Counted from the stretch's first letter, positions 28,167 through 39,929 are shown. The stretch: 64,000 nucleotides of DNA from Cognatiluteimonas sedimenti (GCF_022808325.1 NZ_JALGCL010000001.1:1357540-1421539), one strand, 5' to 3'. Notes: a model not told the origin generated them from the sequence alone. Program-made: numbers and translations.

Positions 28167-28523
28167 ATGCCGGTGAGCGTACTTGTCTGCTTCTGCACCT
28201 GCCCCGATACCGCCAGCGCCCTGGCCATCGCCGATGCGCTGGTCGGCGAGCGCCTGGCCGCCTGCGTCAACATCCTGCCGGGGCTGCGTTCGGTGTACCG
28301 CTGGCAGGGGGCGATCGAACGCGCGGACGAGGCGCTGCTGCTGATCAAGACCGTGCAGGACCGGCTGCCGGCGCTGCAGGCGCGGGTGGCGGCGTTGCAC
28401 CCCCATGAACTGCCGGAACTGGTGGCGGTCGAAGTCGCCGGCGGCCTGGCCGCCTACCTGGACTGGGTCGCCGAATCCGCCGCCGCGATGCCAGTCGCGT
28501 CCGCGACCGGCACGGGAGAGTGA
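28167..28523 (+). CDS. cutA: Divalent-cation tolerance protein CutA
   Basis: The 118-aa trimeric, PII-like-fold protein has VLVCFCTCPDTASALAIADA at the N-terminus, AACVNILPGLRSVYRWQG in the middle and HPHELPELVAVEVAGG near the end. It is linked to copper tolerance in enterobacteria, but its biochemical role is not settled. ATG 28167 is immediately preceded by TAAGCT; GTG 28173 is an alternative start that would lie 6 nt after that hexamer. The next gene, dsbD, starts within a few bases. In E. coli too, cutA adjoins dsbD, so the pairing supports both calls. Confidence 0.92.
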   Translation: MPVSVLVCFCTCPDTASALAIADALVGERLAACVNILPGLRSVYRWQGAIERADEALLLIKTVQDRLPALQARVAALHPHELPELVAVEVAGGLAAYLDWVAESAAAMPVASATGTGE

Positions 28524-28528
28524 ACGCA

Positions 28529-30976
28529 ATGTCCTTGAGTTCGAGCCGCGCGCGGGCGGCCCGCTGGTTGTGCGCCGTCGCACTGTGCGCGCCGTTGTGG
28601 GTGGCAGGGATCAGCGCGGCCCGCGCCGCGGTCGACGAAGCCGACCTGCTGCCGGTTGACCAGGCGTTCGCGCTCACCGCCACCGCGCCGGAGCGCGGCC
28701 GCATCCAGCTGTCCTGGAAGATCGCCGACGGCTACTACCTGTACCGGCACCGGATCTCGGTGCAGTCGCTCGATGGCGCGTTCGCGGCGCAGCCGCTGCA
28801 ACTGCCCCACGGCCGCAGTCACCACGACGAATTCTTCGGCGAGGTCGAGACCTTCCGGGCGCAAGTGCTGGCGGTGCAGCCGGGCACGGCCTCGGCCGGT
28901 GCCGACAACGCCACCCTGAAGGTGAAATACCAGGGCTGCGCCGACGTCGGCGTGTGCTATCCGCCGCAGACGCGGACGCTGGTTGTGGCGCTGCCACCGG
29001 AAAGCGGCGTGGTTGGCGGGGACAACACGGGGCTCGGCGCGGCGCTCGGCGGGTCCGCTCGCGGCAAGGGCCTGCTGCTTGGTGGCCCCACGGCCGGACC
29101 GGGCGAGCCGCTGCCCGAGGCGCAGGCGTTCGGTTTCGAAGCCATCGTCGGCGACGGCAACACCCTGCTGCTGCGTTTCACCCCGGCGCGCGGTTATTAC
29201 CTGTACCGCGACAAGACCTCGCTGCGCCTGTCCGGCGCCGATGGCATCGCCGCCGGGCAGCCGCGCTGGCCGCGGGGCGTGCAGCATCGCGACGAGCATT
29301 TCGGCGACGTGGTGGTGTACTTCGACCAGGTCGACGTGCCGCTGCCGCTGCAGCGCACGCGTGCCGATGCCGCCAGCGTGCGCCTGACCGCGACGTTCCA
29401 GGGCTGCCAGACCGACGGCATCTGCTATCCGCCGATGACGCGGACGGTGGCGCTGGCGCTGCCGGCCGGACGCGTGGGCGCGGCCTCCGATGCGATATCC
29501 GCGGATGCGACTGCCACGGCCGCGGACGCCGTGGGCGCGGCTTCGGCTGCGGGTGCTTCCAGCACCCAACCCGCCGCAAGCGCATCCGCCACCGCTGCAA
29601 CGAGCGCCGGGAAGGCGCTCGCGACCCAAGCCGCACCGATGGCTGCGACAGTCACGCCGGAGCAAGCGGAAAGCGACTCCAGGATCGACGCGGCCGAAGA
29701 CACCCGCCTGGCCGCGGCGCTGGCCGGCCACGGCCGCTGGCTGACCCTGCTCGGGTTCTTCGGCGCCGGCCTGCTGCTGGCGTTCACCCCCTGCGTGTTG
29801 CCAATGATTCCGATCCTGTCGGGCCTGATCGCGGGCCAGGGCACGCGCATCGGCACTCGGCGCGCGCTGGCGCTGTCGCTGGTGTACGTGGTCGCCAATG
29901 CGCTGGTGTTCACCGTCGCCGGGGTGGTCGCCGGGCTGCTCGGCGCCAACCTGCAGGCGGCGTTCCAGAATCCGTGGATCATCGCCGCGTTCGCGGCGCT
30001 GTTCGTGGCCCTGGCGCTGTCCTCGTTCGGCCTGTACGAACTGCAACTGCCGGCGGCAGTGCGTTCCCGGCTGGGCGCGCTCAGCGACCGCCAGCGCGGC
30101 GGTTCGCTGCCCGGCGTGGCCGCGATGGGCGCGCTGTCGGCGCTGATCGTCGGCCCCTGCGTGGCGCCGCCGCTCGCCGCCGCCGTGCTGTACATCGGCC
30201 AGAGCCACGACCCGGTGCTCGGCGGGGCGGCACTGTTCCTGCTGGCGATGGGCATGGGCGTGCCGCTGCTGTTCTTCGGCGCCGCGGCCGGCCGCGGCAT
30301 GCCGACCAGCGGACCGTGGATGACGATGGCGCAGCGCGTGTTCGGCTTCGTGTTCCTGGGACTGGCGGTGTGGATGCTGTCGCGGATCCTGCCGGCAGTC
30401 GCGACGCTGGCGTTGTGGGGCCTGCTGGCACTGGCCGCGGCGGCCTGGGCGCTGTCGGCGACGACGCACGCCGCGCACACGCGCGTGGCGGCGCGCTTTG
30501 CCGGGTTGCTGCTTGCGGTGCTGGGCGTGGCGGAACTGCTGGGCGCGCTTGGCGGCGGCCGCGATCCGCTGCAGCCGTTGGCCGGCGTGTTCGGCGCGCC
30601 GCGCGCGCAGAGCGTGTCGTTCCGCACGATCAAGTCCTCCGCCGACCTGGACCGCGAGCTCGCCGCCGCCCAGGCCGCGGGGCAGCCCTTGCTGTTCGAT
30701 TTCTATGCGGACTGGTGCGTGAGCTGCAAGGAGATGGAGAAGTACACGTTCACCGATCCGGCGGTGCAGGCGGCGCTGTCGGGTTTCGTGCTGCTCAAGG
30801 CCGACGTCACCGCCAACGACGACCTCGACCAGGCGCTGATGCGGCGCTTCGGCATCATCGGGCCGCCGGGCACGCTGTTCTTCGTCGATGGCCGCGAGCG
30901 CCGCGAACTGCGGCTGGTGGGCTACGAAAAGTCCGCGGCCTTCGCCACCCGCGTGCAACGCGCGGACGCGCGCTGA
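28529..30976 (+). CDS. dsbD: Thiol:disulfide interchange protein DsbD with duplicated N-terminal domain
   Basis: The 815-aa protein carries electrons from cytoplasmic thioredoxin across the inner membrane to periplasmic DsbC/CcmG-like partners. It has a signal peptide and then two nDsbD domains: the first has [12 protein letters not shown] (C137, C143) and the second [12 protein letters not shown] (C293, C299), each preceded by a GYYLYR motif. An Ala/Ser/Thr-rich linker follows. The eight-helix domain has FTPCVLPM (C422) and VGPCVAPP (C544), and a C-terminal thioredoxin domain has DWCVSC (C730, C733). E. coli DsbD is about 565 aa with one N-terminal domain, so the second copy is unusual. ATG 28529 has GGGAG ten bases upstream; GTG 28520 overlapping the cutA stop is less likely. 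Confidence 0.93.
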   Translation: MSLSSSRARAARWLCAVALCAPLWVAGISAARAAVDEADLLPVDQAFALTATAPERGRIQLSWKIADGYYLYRHRISVQSLDGAFAAQPLQLPHGRSHHDEFFGEVETFRAQVLAVQPGTASAGADNATLKVKYQGCADVGVCYPPQTRTLVVALPPESGVVGGDNTGLGAALGGSARGKGLLLGGPTAGPGEPLPEAQAFGFEAIVGDGNTLLLRFTPARGYYLYRDKTSLRLSGADGIAAGQPRWPRGVQHRDEHFGDVVVYFDQVDVPLPLQRTRADAASVRLTATFQGCQTDGICYPPMTRTVALALPAGRVGAASDAISADATATAADAVGAASAAGASSTQPAASASATAATSAGKALATQAAPMAATVTPEQAESDSRIDAAEDTRLAAALAGHGRWLTLLGFFGAGLLLAFTPCVLPMIPILSGLIAGQGTRIGTRRALALSLVYVVANALVFTVAGVVAGLLGANLQAAFQNPWIIAAFAALFVALALSSFGLYELQLPAAVRSRLGALSDRQRGGSLPGVAAMGALSALIVGPCVAPPLAAAVLYIGQSHDPVLGGAALFLLAMGMGVPLLFFGAAAGRGMPTSGPWMTMAQRVFGFVFLGLAVWMLSRILPAVATLALWGLLALAAAAWALSATTHAAHTRVAARFAGLLLAVLGVAELLGALGGGRDPLQPLAGVFGAPRAQSVSFRTIKSSADLDRELAAAQAAGQPLLFDFYADWCVSCKEMEKYTFTDPAVQAALSGFVLLKADVTANDDLDQALMRRFGIIGPPGTLFFVDGRERRELRLVGYEKSAAFATRVQRADAR

Positions 30977-31572
30977 TGCGGTCTTCCGCCAAGGTGGTGC
31001 TGGTCGCGCTCGCGGCTGGCGCGCTGGGCGTGGCCGCCAGCCTGATGACCAGCGGCCCGGGGCCGTTGCTGCGCAGCGAACCCGGGCAGCGGCTGCTGGG
31101 CGCGGCCTTGTCGGCCAGCGCCCCGGCGCCACCGGCCGGGGTCAGCGTGGCCACGCGCGGAGAACGGGTCGCCGCGATCAGCGTCCGCGATCCCGATGGC
31201 AACCGCGTGGAAATCCCCGGACGGTTCGCGGGTCGTCCGTTGCTGGTCAACGTCTGGGCCTCCTGGTGCGCGCCGTGCCTCAAGGAAATGCCGGAGTTGC
31301 AGCGCTTCGCCACGCAACAGGGCGCCGATGGCGTGCAGGTGGTCGGCATTGCCCTGGACGAACCCGATGCCGTCGCCGCCTTCCTGCGGCGGGTGCCGGT
31401 GTCGTATCCGATCCTGCTGGACGCACCGGGGCCGGCCGATGCCGGGGTCCGCCTGGGCAATCCCCGGGGAGTGTTGCCGTACTCGGCGCTGATCTCGGCC
31501 GACGGCCGCCTGCTGAAACAGCGGATCGGTCCCTTCGACGCCGGCGAAATCGATGCGTGGACAGGCGATTAG
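30976..31572 (+). CDS. TlpA-family thioredoxin-like periplasmic protein
   Basis: The 198-aa protein has an N-terminal membrane anchor/signal (residues 5-25) and a thioredoxin fold with the redox motif [17 protein letters not shown] near residue 87 and a cis-Pro region GVLPYSALI. It belongs to the TlpA/ResA group that reduces specific periplasmic targets such as apocytochromes. Its ATG overlaps the dsbD stop (TGATG), so it is translationally coupled and is a natural electron acceptor of the neighbouring DsbD. It could support the c-type cytochromes CcoO/CcoP encoded in the window; that link is inference. Confidence 0.88.
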   Translation: MRSSAKVVLVALAAGALGVAASLMTSGPGPLLRSEPGQRLLGAALSASAPAPPAGVSVATRGERVAAISVRDPDGNRVEIPGRFAGRPLLVNVWASWCAPCLKEMPELQRFATQQGADGVQVVGIALDEPDAVAAFLRRVPVSYPILLDAPGPADAGVRLGNPRGVLPYSALISADGRLLKQRIGPFDAGEIDAWTGD

Positions 31573-31721
31573 CGCGGTCATTAGAGCCCCAACTCGAACA
31601 CGCGCTTAACTTTCTGCAATCCGGCCCATCTTCGCCGATCCTGCAAGCAACTCCGAGGGGCTCTGGACAGCGGGATTGGCATCGCGCAGACTGCGCCTCC
31701 CAAGTCCCGGCCCCCGGTTGC

Positions 31722-32174
31722 ATGGCCAAGCTGCTGCTCCTGCACGGACCCAACCTCAACCTGCTCGGCAGCCGCGAGCCGGAGCGCTATGGCCACGCCA
31801 CGCTGGCCGAGATCGACGGCGACCTGTCCACTCGTGCCGCCGCCGCCGGCCATGCATTGCAGCACCTGCAATCCAATGCCGAGGCCGAGCTGGTCGACCG
31901 CGTCCAGGCGGCGGGCCGCGACGGCACCGACTTCATCCTGATCAACCCGGCCGCCTTCACCCACACCTCGGTGGCGCTGCGCGATGCATTGGCGGCGGTG
32001 GCGATTCCCTTCATCGAAGTACACCTGTCCAACCCGCACGCGCGCGAACCGTTCCGCCGCACCAGCTATTTCAGCGACCTGGCCGTCGGCGTGGTCGCCG
32101 GCTTCGGCGCCGACAGCTACCGCTACGCACTGGACGCCGCCCTGCAGAGACTCGGCACCCCCGCAAATCCCTGA
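31722..32174 (+). CDS. aroQ: 3-dehydroquinate dehydratase, type II
   Basis: The 150-aa dodecameric type II dehydroquinase acts in the shikimate pathway. Conserved blocks: [20 protein letters not shown] at the N-terminus with the catalytic Tyr, [16 protein letters not shown], and [14 protein letters not shown]. The gene stands ahead of accB-accC, an arrangement common in gammaproteobacteria. The 149-bp gap upstream contains AGAGCCCC (31583) and GGGGCTCT (31657), a long-range inverted repeat of unknown meaning. Confidence 0.97.
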   Translation: MAKLLLLHGPNLNLLGSREPERYGHATLAEIDGDLSTRAAAAGHALQHLQSNAEAELVDRVQAAGRDGTDFILINPAAFTHTSVALRDALAAVAIPFIEVHLSNPHAREPFRRTSYFSDLAVGVVAGFGADSYRYALDAALQRLGTPANP

Positions 32175-32179
32175 CCCGC

Positions 32180-32258
32180 CATCCCGGACGCAGCCAGGCA
32201 CGCTGCATTCGTCCCGCACCAACCCGGCCAAGGCGCTCCATTGCCCGCGCCCGGGATG
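32180..32258. repeat. Inverted repeat in aroQ-accB gap
   Basis: CATCCCGG at 32180 is repeated in inverse as CCGGGATG at 32251-32258, enclosing about 63 nt. Similar CCCGGGATGAC strings are frequent between genes in high-GC xanthomonads, so this may be a worn dispersed element; that is recollection. The stem is short and it could be chance. Confidence 0.35.
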
Positions 32259-32295
32259 ACAGGTCCTTGTCCAAATCCGATAAAGAGGCCCACCC

Positions 32296-32769
32296 ATGGA
32301 TCTCCGCAAGATCAAGAAGCTGATCGACCTGCTCGAGGAATCCAACCTCGCCGAGATCGAGATCAAGGAAGGCGAGGAGTCCGTGCGCCTGGCACGCGTG
32401 CCCAATGGCGGGATCATGGCCGCCACGCCGATGCACTACGCCCCGGCGGCGGCCGCACCGCCGCAGGCGATGCCGATGCAGTCGCCGACCGAAGCCGCCA
32501 CCGGCGGCCAGCCGAAGCCTTCCGACCTGCCCCCCGGCGACATCGCGCGCGCGCCCATGGTCGGCACGTTCTATGCGTCGCCGGCGCCGGACAAGCCGCC
32601 ATTCGTCACCGTCGGCCAGGCGGTCAAGGCCGGCGACACGCTGGGCATCATCGAGGCGATGAAGATGTTCAACCCGATCGAGGCCGAGGTCTCCGGCACG
32701 GTGCTGAAGGTGCTCGCGGAGAGCGGCCAGCCGGTCGAATTCGACCAGCCGTTGTTCGTGATCGGCTGA
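32296..32769 (+). CDS. accB: Acetyl-CoA carboxylase biotin carboxyl carrier protein
   Basis: The 157-aa BCCP starts [21 protein letters not shown] Pro/Ala-rich linker (about residues 40-75) leads to a C-terminal biotinyl domain with [19 protein letters not shown] and the biotinylation site EAMKMF (K123). It carries the carboxyl group between AccC and the AccAD carboxyltransferase in fatty-acid synthesis. AAAGAGG lies ahead of the ATG. accC follows 73 bp later in the usual accBC operon. Confidence 0.98.
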   Translation: MDLRKIKKLIDLLEESNLAEIEIKEGEESVRLARVPNGGIMAATPMHYAPAAAAPPQAMPMQSPTEAATGGQPKPSDLPPGDIARAPMVGTFYASPAPDKPPFVTVGQAVKAGDTLGIIEAMKMFNPIEAEVSGTVLKVLAESGQPVEFDQPLFVIG

Positions 32770-32842
32770 GCCCGCCGATTCCGATTCGCTACGCTTCTTC
32801 GGCTTCCGCCCACGGCCAAGCCAGGACGAACGGGAAACCTTC

Positions 32843-34210
<1,368 letters not shown>

Positions 34211-34324
34211 TCGCGCCGCGAACGGCACCGCTGGCAGCGCGCGCATGGCCTGCCGCGGGCGGTTTGCGCGTACTGCGCAGATGACCCGCGCCGCATGCGC
34301 GGCATTCCACGCCACAGGTACGCC

Positions 34325-35533
34325 ATGACCCTGCCCCGCATCTCCCTGCTCGCGCTGGCTGTCGCCGCGCTCGCCATCCCCAATGCCAGCCGTTCGGCCA
34401 GCAACGCCATCCCGCAGCTGTACATGGATGTCGCCACCCACGACATGGCCGGCATGCCGGCGATGGGCGGCCTGGGCCGCATGGCGATGGGCATGTTCGG
34501 CGGCAGGGGGCAGGCCAGCTACGGCATGACGCGGATGCCGGGGATGCCGGGGCAATACCTGGACATCGCCCTGTACAACGGCAGCAATCCCGCACCCGAA
34601 GCCAGCCAGGCGATCCCCGCCGGGCTGCGGCTGGGCAACAGCCTGCCGCTGCTGCCACCGCCGCCCGCGCGCGCCTCCTCGACGCCCGGGAGCGACGTGC
34701 GCGGCATCGCCGATGGTGGCGAGCACACGTCGCGCATCCTGGTGTACTGGGGCTGCGGGACCGAAGTGCGCGCCGGCCAGCCGCGCGAGATCCGCATCAG
34801 CCTCAAGAACGGCAAGGCCGACATCAGCGGTTCGATGCCGCAGGGGCGCAGTTCGCCGGACCGCGCGATCAACCCGGGTCCCGAATATGCGCTGTGGCCC
34901 AACCCGCGCAGCCAGAAGCAGGTGCCCGACGGCGCCTCGCTGGTCGGCCAGCACCAGGTCAGCGGCCCCGGCGTGCCGGCGTCGATGAAGTTCGAGCTGG
35001 AACGCATGCAGGACTTCATGCCCAGGATCGCGCTGTCGAGCAGCGGCGGTGGCGCCGCGGCCACCACCTGGAGCTGGAAGCCGGTGGACCGCGCCACCGG
35101 CTATTTCCTCAGCGCGATGGGCCAGAAGGACGATGCACTGGTCATGTGGAGCAGTGCCGAGATGCCCGAGCCGGGCAGCGGGCTGATGGACTACCTGCCC
35201 GAAGCCACGGTCGCCAAGTGGATCGGCGAACGCGTACTGCTGGGCCCGCAGGTCGACCACTGCGCGATCCCGCGCGGCATCTTCGGCGAAGGCGCCGGGA
35301 TGACGCAGATGATCGCGTATGGCCCGGAACGCAACATCGCCTGGCCGCCGCGGCCGGCCGACGCCAAGGCCGCGTGGAAACCGGAATGGAACGTGCGCGT
35401 GCGCGCCAAGTCGACCGCGTTCGCGCCGATGGGGATGGGCAACATCGGCGGCGCGGAGCGTGGCGAGGAAGCCGCGCCCGCGGACGAAGGCAAGCCGGTC
35501 AAGAAGCTGCTGCGCGGATTGCTCGGCCGCTGA
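34325..35533 (+). CDS. Secreted protein of unknown function, Met/Gly-rich N-terminus
   Basis: The 402-aa protein starts with a signal peptide ([22 protein letters not shown]). A Met/Gly-rich stretch with [20 protein letters not shown] follows at about residues 39-60, then a Pro-rich segment [13 protein letters not shown]. The remainder looks like a beta-rich extracellular or periplasmic domain ([53 protein letters not shown]). The tail is Lys/Arg-rich ([10 protein letters not shown]). I do not recognise the family. ATG 34325 is preceded by AGGT; an upstream in-frame Met at 34295 would spoil the signal peptide. It sits between accC and prmA on the same strand, without close spacing. Confidence 0.7.
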   Translation: MTLPRISLLALAVAALAIPNASRSASNAIPQLYMDVATHDMAGMPAMGGLGRMAMGMFGGRGQASYGMTRMPGMPGQYLDIALYNGSNPAPEASQAIPAGLRLGNSLPLLPPPPARASSTPGSDVRGIADGGEHTSRILVYWGCGTEVRAGQPREIRISLKNGKADISGSMPQGRSSPDRAINPGPEYALWPNPRSQKQVPDGASLVGQHQVSGPGVPASMKFELERMQDFMPRIALSSSGGGAAATTWSWKPVDRATGYFLSAMGQKDDALVMWSSAEMPEPGSGLMDYLPEATVAKWIGERVLLGPQVDHCAIPRGIFGEGAGMTQMIAYGPERNIAWPPRPADAKAAWKPEWNVRVRAKSTAFAPMGMGNIGGAERGEEAAPADEGKPVKKLLRGLLGR

Positions 35534-35631
35534 GCGCCGGCCGCCGGGCGCGGCGGCGGGTTCGCGGCGCCGAGGCTTGCCCTGTGCACGGTGGGCGCGG
35601 ACCATGGCGGCCCGCAACCCGGTGCCGCGCG

Positions 35632-36567
35632 ATGCCCTTCCTCGAACTCTCCGTCCGCTGCCGCGAGGCCGAACAGCCTCGCTACGAAAACGCGCTGGAG
35701 GATGTCGGCGCGCTTGCGGTGACGATGCTCGACGCGGACGTCGACACCCCGAACGAACGCGCGATCCTGGAACCCGGCGTCGGCCAGACGCCGCTGTGGG
35801 ACGAAGTCGCGCTGACGGCGCTGTTCCCGGGCGACGCCGACGCGCTGCTGCTGCTGGCCGCGCTGGAAGCCTTCGATCCCGCCCTGGACTGGTCGCGGGC
35901 CGGCTTCCGCAAGGTTGCCGACCAGGATTGGGAACGCGCCTGGATGGACCAGTACGCGCCGCTGCATTTCGGCAGCCGCACCTGGATCGTGCCCTGGAAC
36001 CACGACCTGCCGCCCGGCGCGGAGGCGCCCGACGCGGCCGTGGTGCGACTCGACCCTGGCCTGGCGTTCGGCTCGGGCACCCATCCGACGACATCGCTCT
36101 GCCTGCAATGGCTCGACGCGCTCGCCGGTGACGACGCGCTGCGCGATGCCACCGTGCTCGACTTCGGTTGCGGCAGCGGCATCCTCGCGCTGGCCGCGCT
36201 CAAGCTCGGTGCCGCGCGCGCGGTTGCGGTCGACAACGATCCGCAGGCGCTGCTGGCCACCCGCGACAACGCCGTGCGCAACGCGGTCGGCACGCGGCTG
36301 GTCGCATGCCTGCCCGACGACGAGCCGCGCGCGACCTATCCGGTGGTCGTGGCCAACATCCTGGCCTCCGCGCTGGACGTCCTGGCCGAAACCCTGGCGG
36401 CGCGGGTCGCGCCCGGCGGTCGCATCGCCCTGTCGGGCATCCTCGCCGGCCAGGAAAACGCGCTGCTGGCGCGCTACGGCGCCTGGTTCGGTGCCCTGCG
36501 TGCCGTGCGGGAAGGCGACTGGATGCGGATCGACGGCATCCGTCGCGAGCAGCCGGACCACGCCTGA
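35632..36567 (+). CDS. prmA: Ribosomal protein L11 methyltransferase
   Basis: The 311-aa SAM-dependent enzyme trimethylates ribosomal protein L11. The N-terminal L11-binding domain is followed by [16 protein letters not shown], the SAM motif [20 protein letters not shown] near residue 170 and the family motif [10 protein letters not shown]. The start ATG 35632 begins [10 protein letters not shown], the expected PrmA N-terminus. The order prmA, zinc-ribbon/DUF3426, fis, purH, purD is a conserved gammaproteobacterial neighbourhood and supports the calls downstream. Confidence 0.95.
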   Translation: MPFLELSVRCREAEQPRYENALEDVGALAVTMLDADVDTPNERAILEPGVGQTPLWDEVALTALFPGDADALLLLAALEAFDPALDWSRAGFRKVADQDWERAWMDQYAPLHFGSRTWIVPWNHDLPPGAEAPDAAVVRLDPGLAFGSGTHPTTSLCLQWLDALAGDDALRDATVLDFGCGSGILALAALKLGAARAVAVDNDPQALLATRDNAVRNAVGTRLVACLPDDEPRATYPVVVANILASALDVLAETLAARVAPGGRIALSGILAGQENALLARYGAWFGALRAVREGDWMRIDGIRREQPDHA

Positions 36568-36619
36568 GCGGGCAACCGCTGCCACGGCGACGGCGGATGG
36601 ACGCCACCGCGCCAGTCCG

Positions 36620-36625
36620 TAAACT
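36620..36625 (+). promoter_or_regulatory. -10 hexamer TAAACT, 6 nt before ATG (predicted leaderless)
   Basis: TAAACT, then CGCCGC, then the ATG at 36632. There is no Shine-Dalgarno sequence. The spacing matches the other predicted leaderless starts in the window. Confidence 0.4.
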
Positions 36626-36631
36626 CGCCGC

Positions 36632-37747
36632 ATGTTCGTGCTCTGCCCGCATTGCCAGTTCCTGGTTGCGCTGGATCCCGTCAGCGGAATCCCGCCGCAA
36701 CGCTGCCCGCGTTGCGAAGAAATCCTGCAGCCCACCGCGGCGCCCGCCGCCGCGAATGCGTCGACCACCCCGGCGCAGGAACCTTTCGCGCCAACGCCTG
36801 GCGACACCACGGCAGCGCCACCGCCCCGCACGGAACCCACGCCTGCAACTGCACCGAGGCCCGCAATTGCAGCGGAAACCGAAGAGGCTCCGGAATCCGC
36901 AGCCGCACCGGAACCCACATCGAAGCCCGCAGCGGCATCGAAGCCCGACACTGCGCCTGCACCGGCACCTGTAGCGCAACCTGCATCGGAACCGGCGCCG
37001 CCCCCAGCCATTGCATCGCAAGTGGCAATCGCGCCCGCACCTGCTCCGAAACCTGCACTTGCACCGGGGCCCGCCGTTGCACCGGAGCCCGTGGCCTCGC
37101 CGGAGCCCGCTGCGCCCGCGATCCCCGCGCCAGTGCCGCCCGATGCGCCACCGGCCGCCGCGGACGCCGTCGTTCCGACGCAACCGGAGGCCATCCCCGC
37201 CGCGCCGTCCGCCAGGGCGCCGCGCGCCAGGACCACGCCCAGCTTCGCCCGCGTGCCGAGCGCCGGGGGCAGCGCCGGCAACCGTCGCGTGTGGCGCAAG
37301 CCTGCCGCGATCGCAGCCCTGGCGCTGCTGCTGGCATTGCAGCTGGTGCTCGCCGATCGCGCGCAACTGGCGGCCAGCGCGCGCTGGCGCCCGCTGGTGG
37401 CGACGCTTTGCGGAGCCTTCCGGTGCAGCGTGCCGCCGTGGCGGGAACCGGCCGCCATCGCCTTGCTGCATCGCGACGTGCGTCCGCACCCGACATTGCC
37501 GGGCGTGCTGCATGTCAGCGCCACCTTCCGCAACGACGCGCGCTGGCCGCAACCCTGGCCGGCATTGCTGCTGACCCTGTCGGACGTCGATGGGCGCAGC
37601 GTCGGCGCGCGCGCGTTCGTGCCGCGCGAGTACCTGGACGGCGCGCCAACGCACGGCGGACTGGCCAGCGGCCAGAGTGCGACGGTGGCGATGGACATCA
37701 TCGAACCGGCGCCGCGCATCGTCGCATTCACCTTCGACTTCCAATGA
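36632..37747 (+). CDS. Zinc-ribbon and DUF3426 domain membrane protein
   Basis: The 371-aa protein has an N-terminal MJ0042-type zinc ribbon (CPHCQFLVALDP, then QRCPRCEEIL). A very long Pro/Ala/Glu-rich low-complexity linker runs over about residues 35-200 and is built of repeated PEPxx and APAP units. One membrane helix follows (AAIAALALLLALQLVLADRA, near 230), then a DUF3426 domain outside. It is probably an inner-membrane protein with a cytoplasmic zinc finger, function unknown. The linker DNA uses more A at third positions than its neighbours and looks like expanded short repeats. Confidence 0.85.
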   Translation: MFVLCPHCQFLVALDPVSGIPPQRCPRCEEILQPTAAPAAANASTTPAQEPFAPTPGDTTAAPPPRTEPTPATAPRPAIAAETEEAPESAAAPEPTSKPAAASKPDTAPAPAPVAQPASEPAPPPAIASQVAIAPAPAPKPALAPGPAVAPEPVASPEPAAPAIPAPVPPDAPPAAADAVVPTQPEAIPAAPSARAPRARTTPSFARVPSAGGSAGNRRVWRKPAAIAALALLLALQLVLADRAQLAASARWRPLVATLCGAFRCSVPPWREPAAIALLHRDVRPHPTLPGVLHVSATFRNDARWPQPWPALLLTLSDVDGRSVGARAFVPREYLDGAPTHGGLASGQSATVAMDIIEPAPRIVAFTFDFQ

Positions 37748-37851
37748 GGGCGCAAGCCATCGCGATGGCACCTGCGACGACGGCGCGCTAGACTCGCTCC
37801 CCCGTCGGGCCCCGGGCCGGCGGCGCAACACGCTCGCAATGGGGACCCCGC

Positions 37852-38130
37852 TTGAACGCCGAACGTACGCAATCCATGGGCACCCAGGCCCGCAGCGGCA
37901 CGCGTCCGCCGCTGCGCGAGCATGTCGCCACGTCGGTGCGCCGCTACCTGCGCGACCTCGACGGCAGCGATGCCAACGACCTCTATGAAATCGCCCTGCG
38001 CGAACTGGAGATCCCGTTGTTCGCCGAAGTGCTGGGCCACTGCGACGGCAACCAGAGCCGTGCCGCGGCGATGCTCGGCATCCATCGCGCGACCCTGCGC
38101 CGCAAGCTCAAGGATTACGGCATGGCGTAA
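37852..38130 (+). CDS. fis: Nucleoid-associated DNA-binding protein Fis
   Basis: The 92-aa Fis homologue has a C-terminal helix-turn-helix [25 protein letters not shown] and the preceding dimer helices ([35 protein letters not shown]). It bends DNA and regulates rRNA and many other genes. The start is taken as TTG 37852 (giving MNAERTQ) because GGGGA precedes it at suitable distance; ATG 37876 would give an 84-aa product with no clear ribosome site. A GC hairpin (stem GCCCGCGC) just after the stop may act as a weak terminator before purH. Confidence 0.92.
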   Translation: MNAERTQSMGTQARSGTRPPLREHVATSVRRYLRDLDGSDANDLYEIALRELEIPLFAEVLGHCDGNQSRAAAMLGIHRATLRRKLKDYGMA

Positions 38131-38177
38131 GCGCGCCGGCAGCCCGCGCGCCGCGCGGGCCAGCGGCGGGCGCGCCG

Positions 38178-38183
38178 TATAAT
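38178..38183 (+). promoter_or_regulatory. Perfect -10 box TATAAT upstream of purH
   Basis: TATAAT occurs 30 bp before the purH ATG in sequence that is otherwise almost all G/C. No good -35 hexamer is visible at 16-18 bp spacing (the area is a GC stem-loop). The leader would be about 24 nt. I see no purine-repressor box. Confidence 0.55.
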
Positions 38184-38213
38184 CCCCGCCTCTTCCGCTG
38201 TCCGCCCCTTCGC

Positions 38214-39800
38214 ATGCCCCCTGCCCGCCCGTCCGCACCGGCCGTGGAAATCCGCCGCGCGCTGCTGTCCGTTTCCGACAAGACCGGCCTGGTCGAGCTC
38301 GCCCGCGCGCTGGCCGCGCGCGGCGTGGAACTGCTGTCCACCGGCGGCACCGCGCGCGCCCTGCGCGATGCCGGCCTGGCGGTCCGCGACGTCTCCGACG
38401 CCACCGGCTTCCCGGAAATGATGGACGGCCGGGTCAAGACCCTGCACCCGGTGGTGCACGGCGGCCTGCTCGGTCGCGCCGGCGTCGACGACGCGGTGAT
38501 GGCGCAGCACGGGATCGGCGCGATCGACCTGCTGGTGCTCAACCTGTATCCATTCGCGCAGGTCTCGGCCAACCCGGACAGCAGCTTCGAAGAGGTCATC
38601 GAGAACATCGACATCGGTGGCCCGGCGATGCTGCGTTCGGCGGCGAAGAACTTCGCGCGGGTCGCCGTCGCCAGCAGCCCGGCGCAGTACCCCGGCATCG
38701 TTGCGGAACTGGATGCGAACGCCGGCGCGCTGTCGGCCAGGACCCGCTTCGACCTCGCCGTGGCCGCGTTCAACGACGTCGCCATCTACGACGCCTGCAT
38801 CAGCAACTACCTGTCCTCGCTCGACGAGGAAGGCGGGCGACAGCTGTTCCCGGGCCAGAACAACAGCAACTTCGTCAAGGTCATGGACCTGCGCTACGGC
38901 GAGAACCCGCACCAGCAGGGCGCCTTTTACCGCGACCTGTGGCCGGTACCCGGCACCCTGGCGACCTTCAGCCAACTGCAGGGCAAGGAGCTGTCGTACA
39001 ACAACCTCGCCGACGCCGATGCGGCGTGGGAGTGCGTGCGCCAGCTCGAGCGGCCCGCGTGCGTGATCGTCAAGCACGCCAATCCCTGCGGCGCGGCCGT
39101 GGGCAAGGGCTGCGCCGACAGCTACGAAGCCGCCCATGCCACCGACCCGACCTCGGCCTTCGGCGGCATCATCGCCTTCAACCGGGCACTCGACGCGGCC
39201 ACCTGTAGGACCATCCTCGACCGCCAGTTCGTCGAGGTGCTGATCGCGCCGGACTACGACGAAGGCGCGCTGGCGTATGCGAAGAAGAAGGCCAACGTGC
39301 GCGTGCTGCGGATCCCGCATGGCGACGGCCGCAACAACTTCGACGTCAAGCGCGTCGGCTCCGGGCTGCTGATGCAGACCAGCGACATCCGCGAAGTCGC
39401 GCGCGACGAGCTCAAGGTGGTCACCCGCAGCGCGCCGACCCCGGCCGAACTCGACGACCTGCTGTTCGCATGGCGCATCGCCAAGTACGTCAAGTCCAAC
39501 GCCATCGTCTATGCCCGGGACCAGCGCAGCATCGGCATCGGCGCCGGGCAGATGAGCCGGGTGGTGTCGGCCAGGATCGCCGCGCTCAAGGCCGAGGAGG
39601 CCGGGCTGGCGGTGGCGGGCGCGGTGATGGCCAGCGACGCGTTCTTCCCGTTCCGCGACGGCATCGATGCCGCCGCGGCCACCGGCATCCGTGCGGTGAT
39701 CCAGCCCGGCGGCTCGATGCGCGATGGCGAGGTGATCGCCGCGGCCGACGAGCACGGCATCGCGATGGTGTTCACCGGCGTCCGCCATTTCCGGCATTGA
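38214..39800 (+). CDS. purH: Bifunctional AICAR formyltransferase/IMP cyclohydrolase
   Basis: The 528-aa enzyme catalyses the last two steps of IMP synthesis. The N-terminal MGS-like cyclohydrolase domain has [33 protein letters not shown] and [16 protein letters not shown]. The C-terminal formyltransferase domain has [15 protein letters not shown], the catalytic [14 protein letters not shown] and [11 protein letters not shown]. Length is standard. purD follows on the same strand after a 129-bp gap containing a strong hairpin. Confidence 0.98.
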   Translation: MPPARPSAPAVEIRRALLSVSDKTGLVELARALAARGVELLSTGGTARALRDAGLAVRDVSDATGFPEMMDGRVKTLHPVVHGGLLGRAGVDDAVMAQHGIGAIDLLVLNLYPFAQVSANPDSSFEEVIENIDIGGPAMLRSAAKNFARVAVASSPAQYPGIVAELDANAGALSARTRFDLAVAAFNDVAIYDACISNYLSSLDEEGGRQLFPGQNNSNFVKVMDLRYGENPHQQGAFYRDLWPVPGTLATFSQLQGKELSYNNLADADAAWECVRQLERPACVIVKHANPCGAAVGKGCADSYEAAHATDPTSAFGGIIAFNRALDAATCRTILDRQFVEVLIAPDYDEGALAYAKKKANVRVLRIPHGDGRNNFDVKRVGSGLLMQTSDIREVARDELKVVTRSAPTPAELDDLLFAWRIAKYVKSNAIVYARDQRSIGIGAGQMSRVVSARIAALKAEEAGLAVAGAVMASDAFFPFRDGIDAAAATGIRAVIQPGGSMRDGEVIAAADEHGIAMVFTGVRHFRH

Positions 39801-39827
39801 GCGTTTGCTACAGGGCATCGTTCCCGT

Positions 39828-39893
39828 GGCGGCAGCGCCAGCCGCGGGCTCCTGCCCCGGGGCGTTGCGGACAAGCCCGCGGCTGAAGCCGCC
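39828..39893. repeat. REP-like long hairpin between purH and purD
   Basis: AGCCGCGGGC (39840-39849) pairs perfectly with GCCCGCGGCT (39875-39884), and outer GGCGGC (39828) pairs with GCCGCC (39888). The right side reads GCGGCTGAAGCCGCC, a motif resembling REP units common in xanthomonads and pseudomonads. There is no T-run, so it is more likely an RNA-stabilising or REP element than a terminator. Confidence 0.6.
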
Positions 39894-39929
39894 GGGATGG
39901 ATGTCGATGGCCTTCAGGGAGAGCCACGC

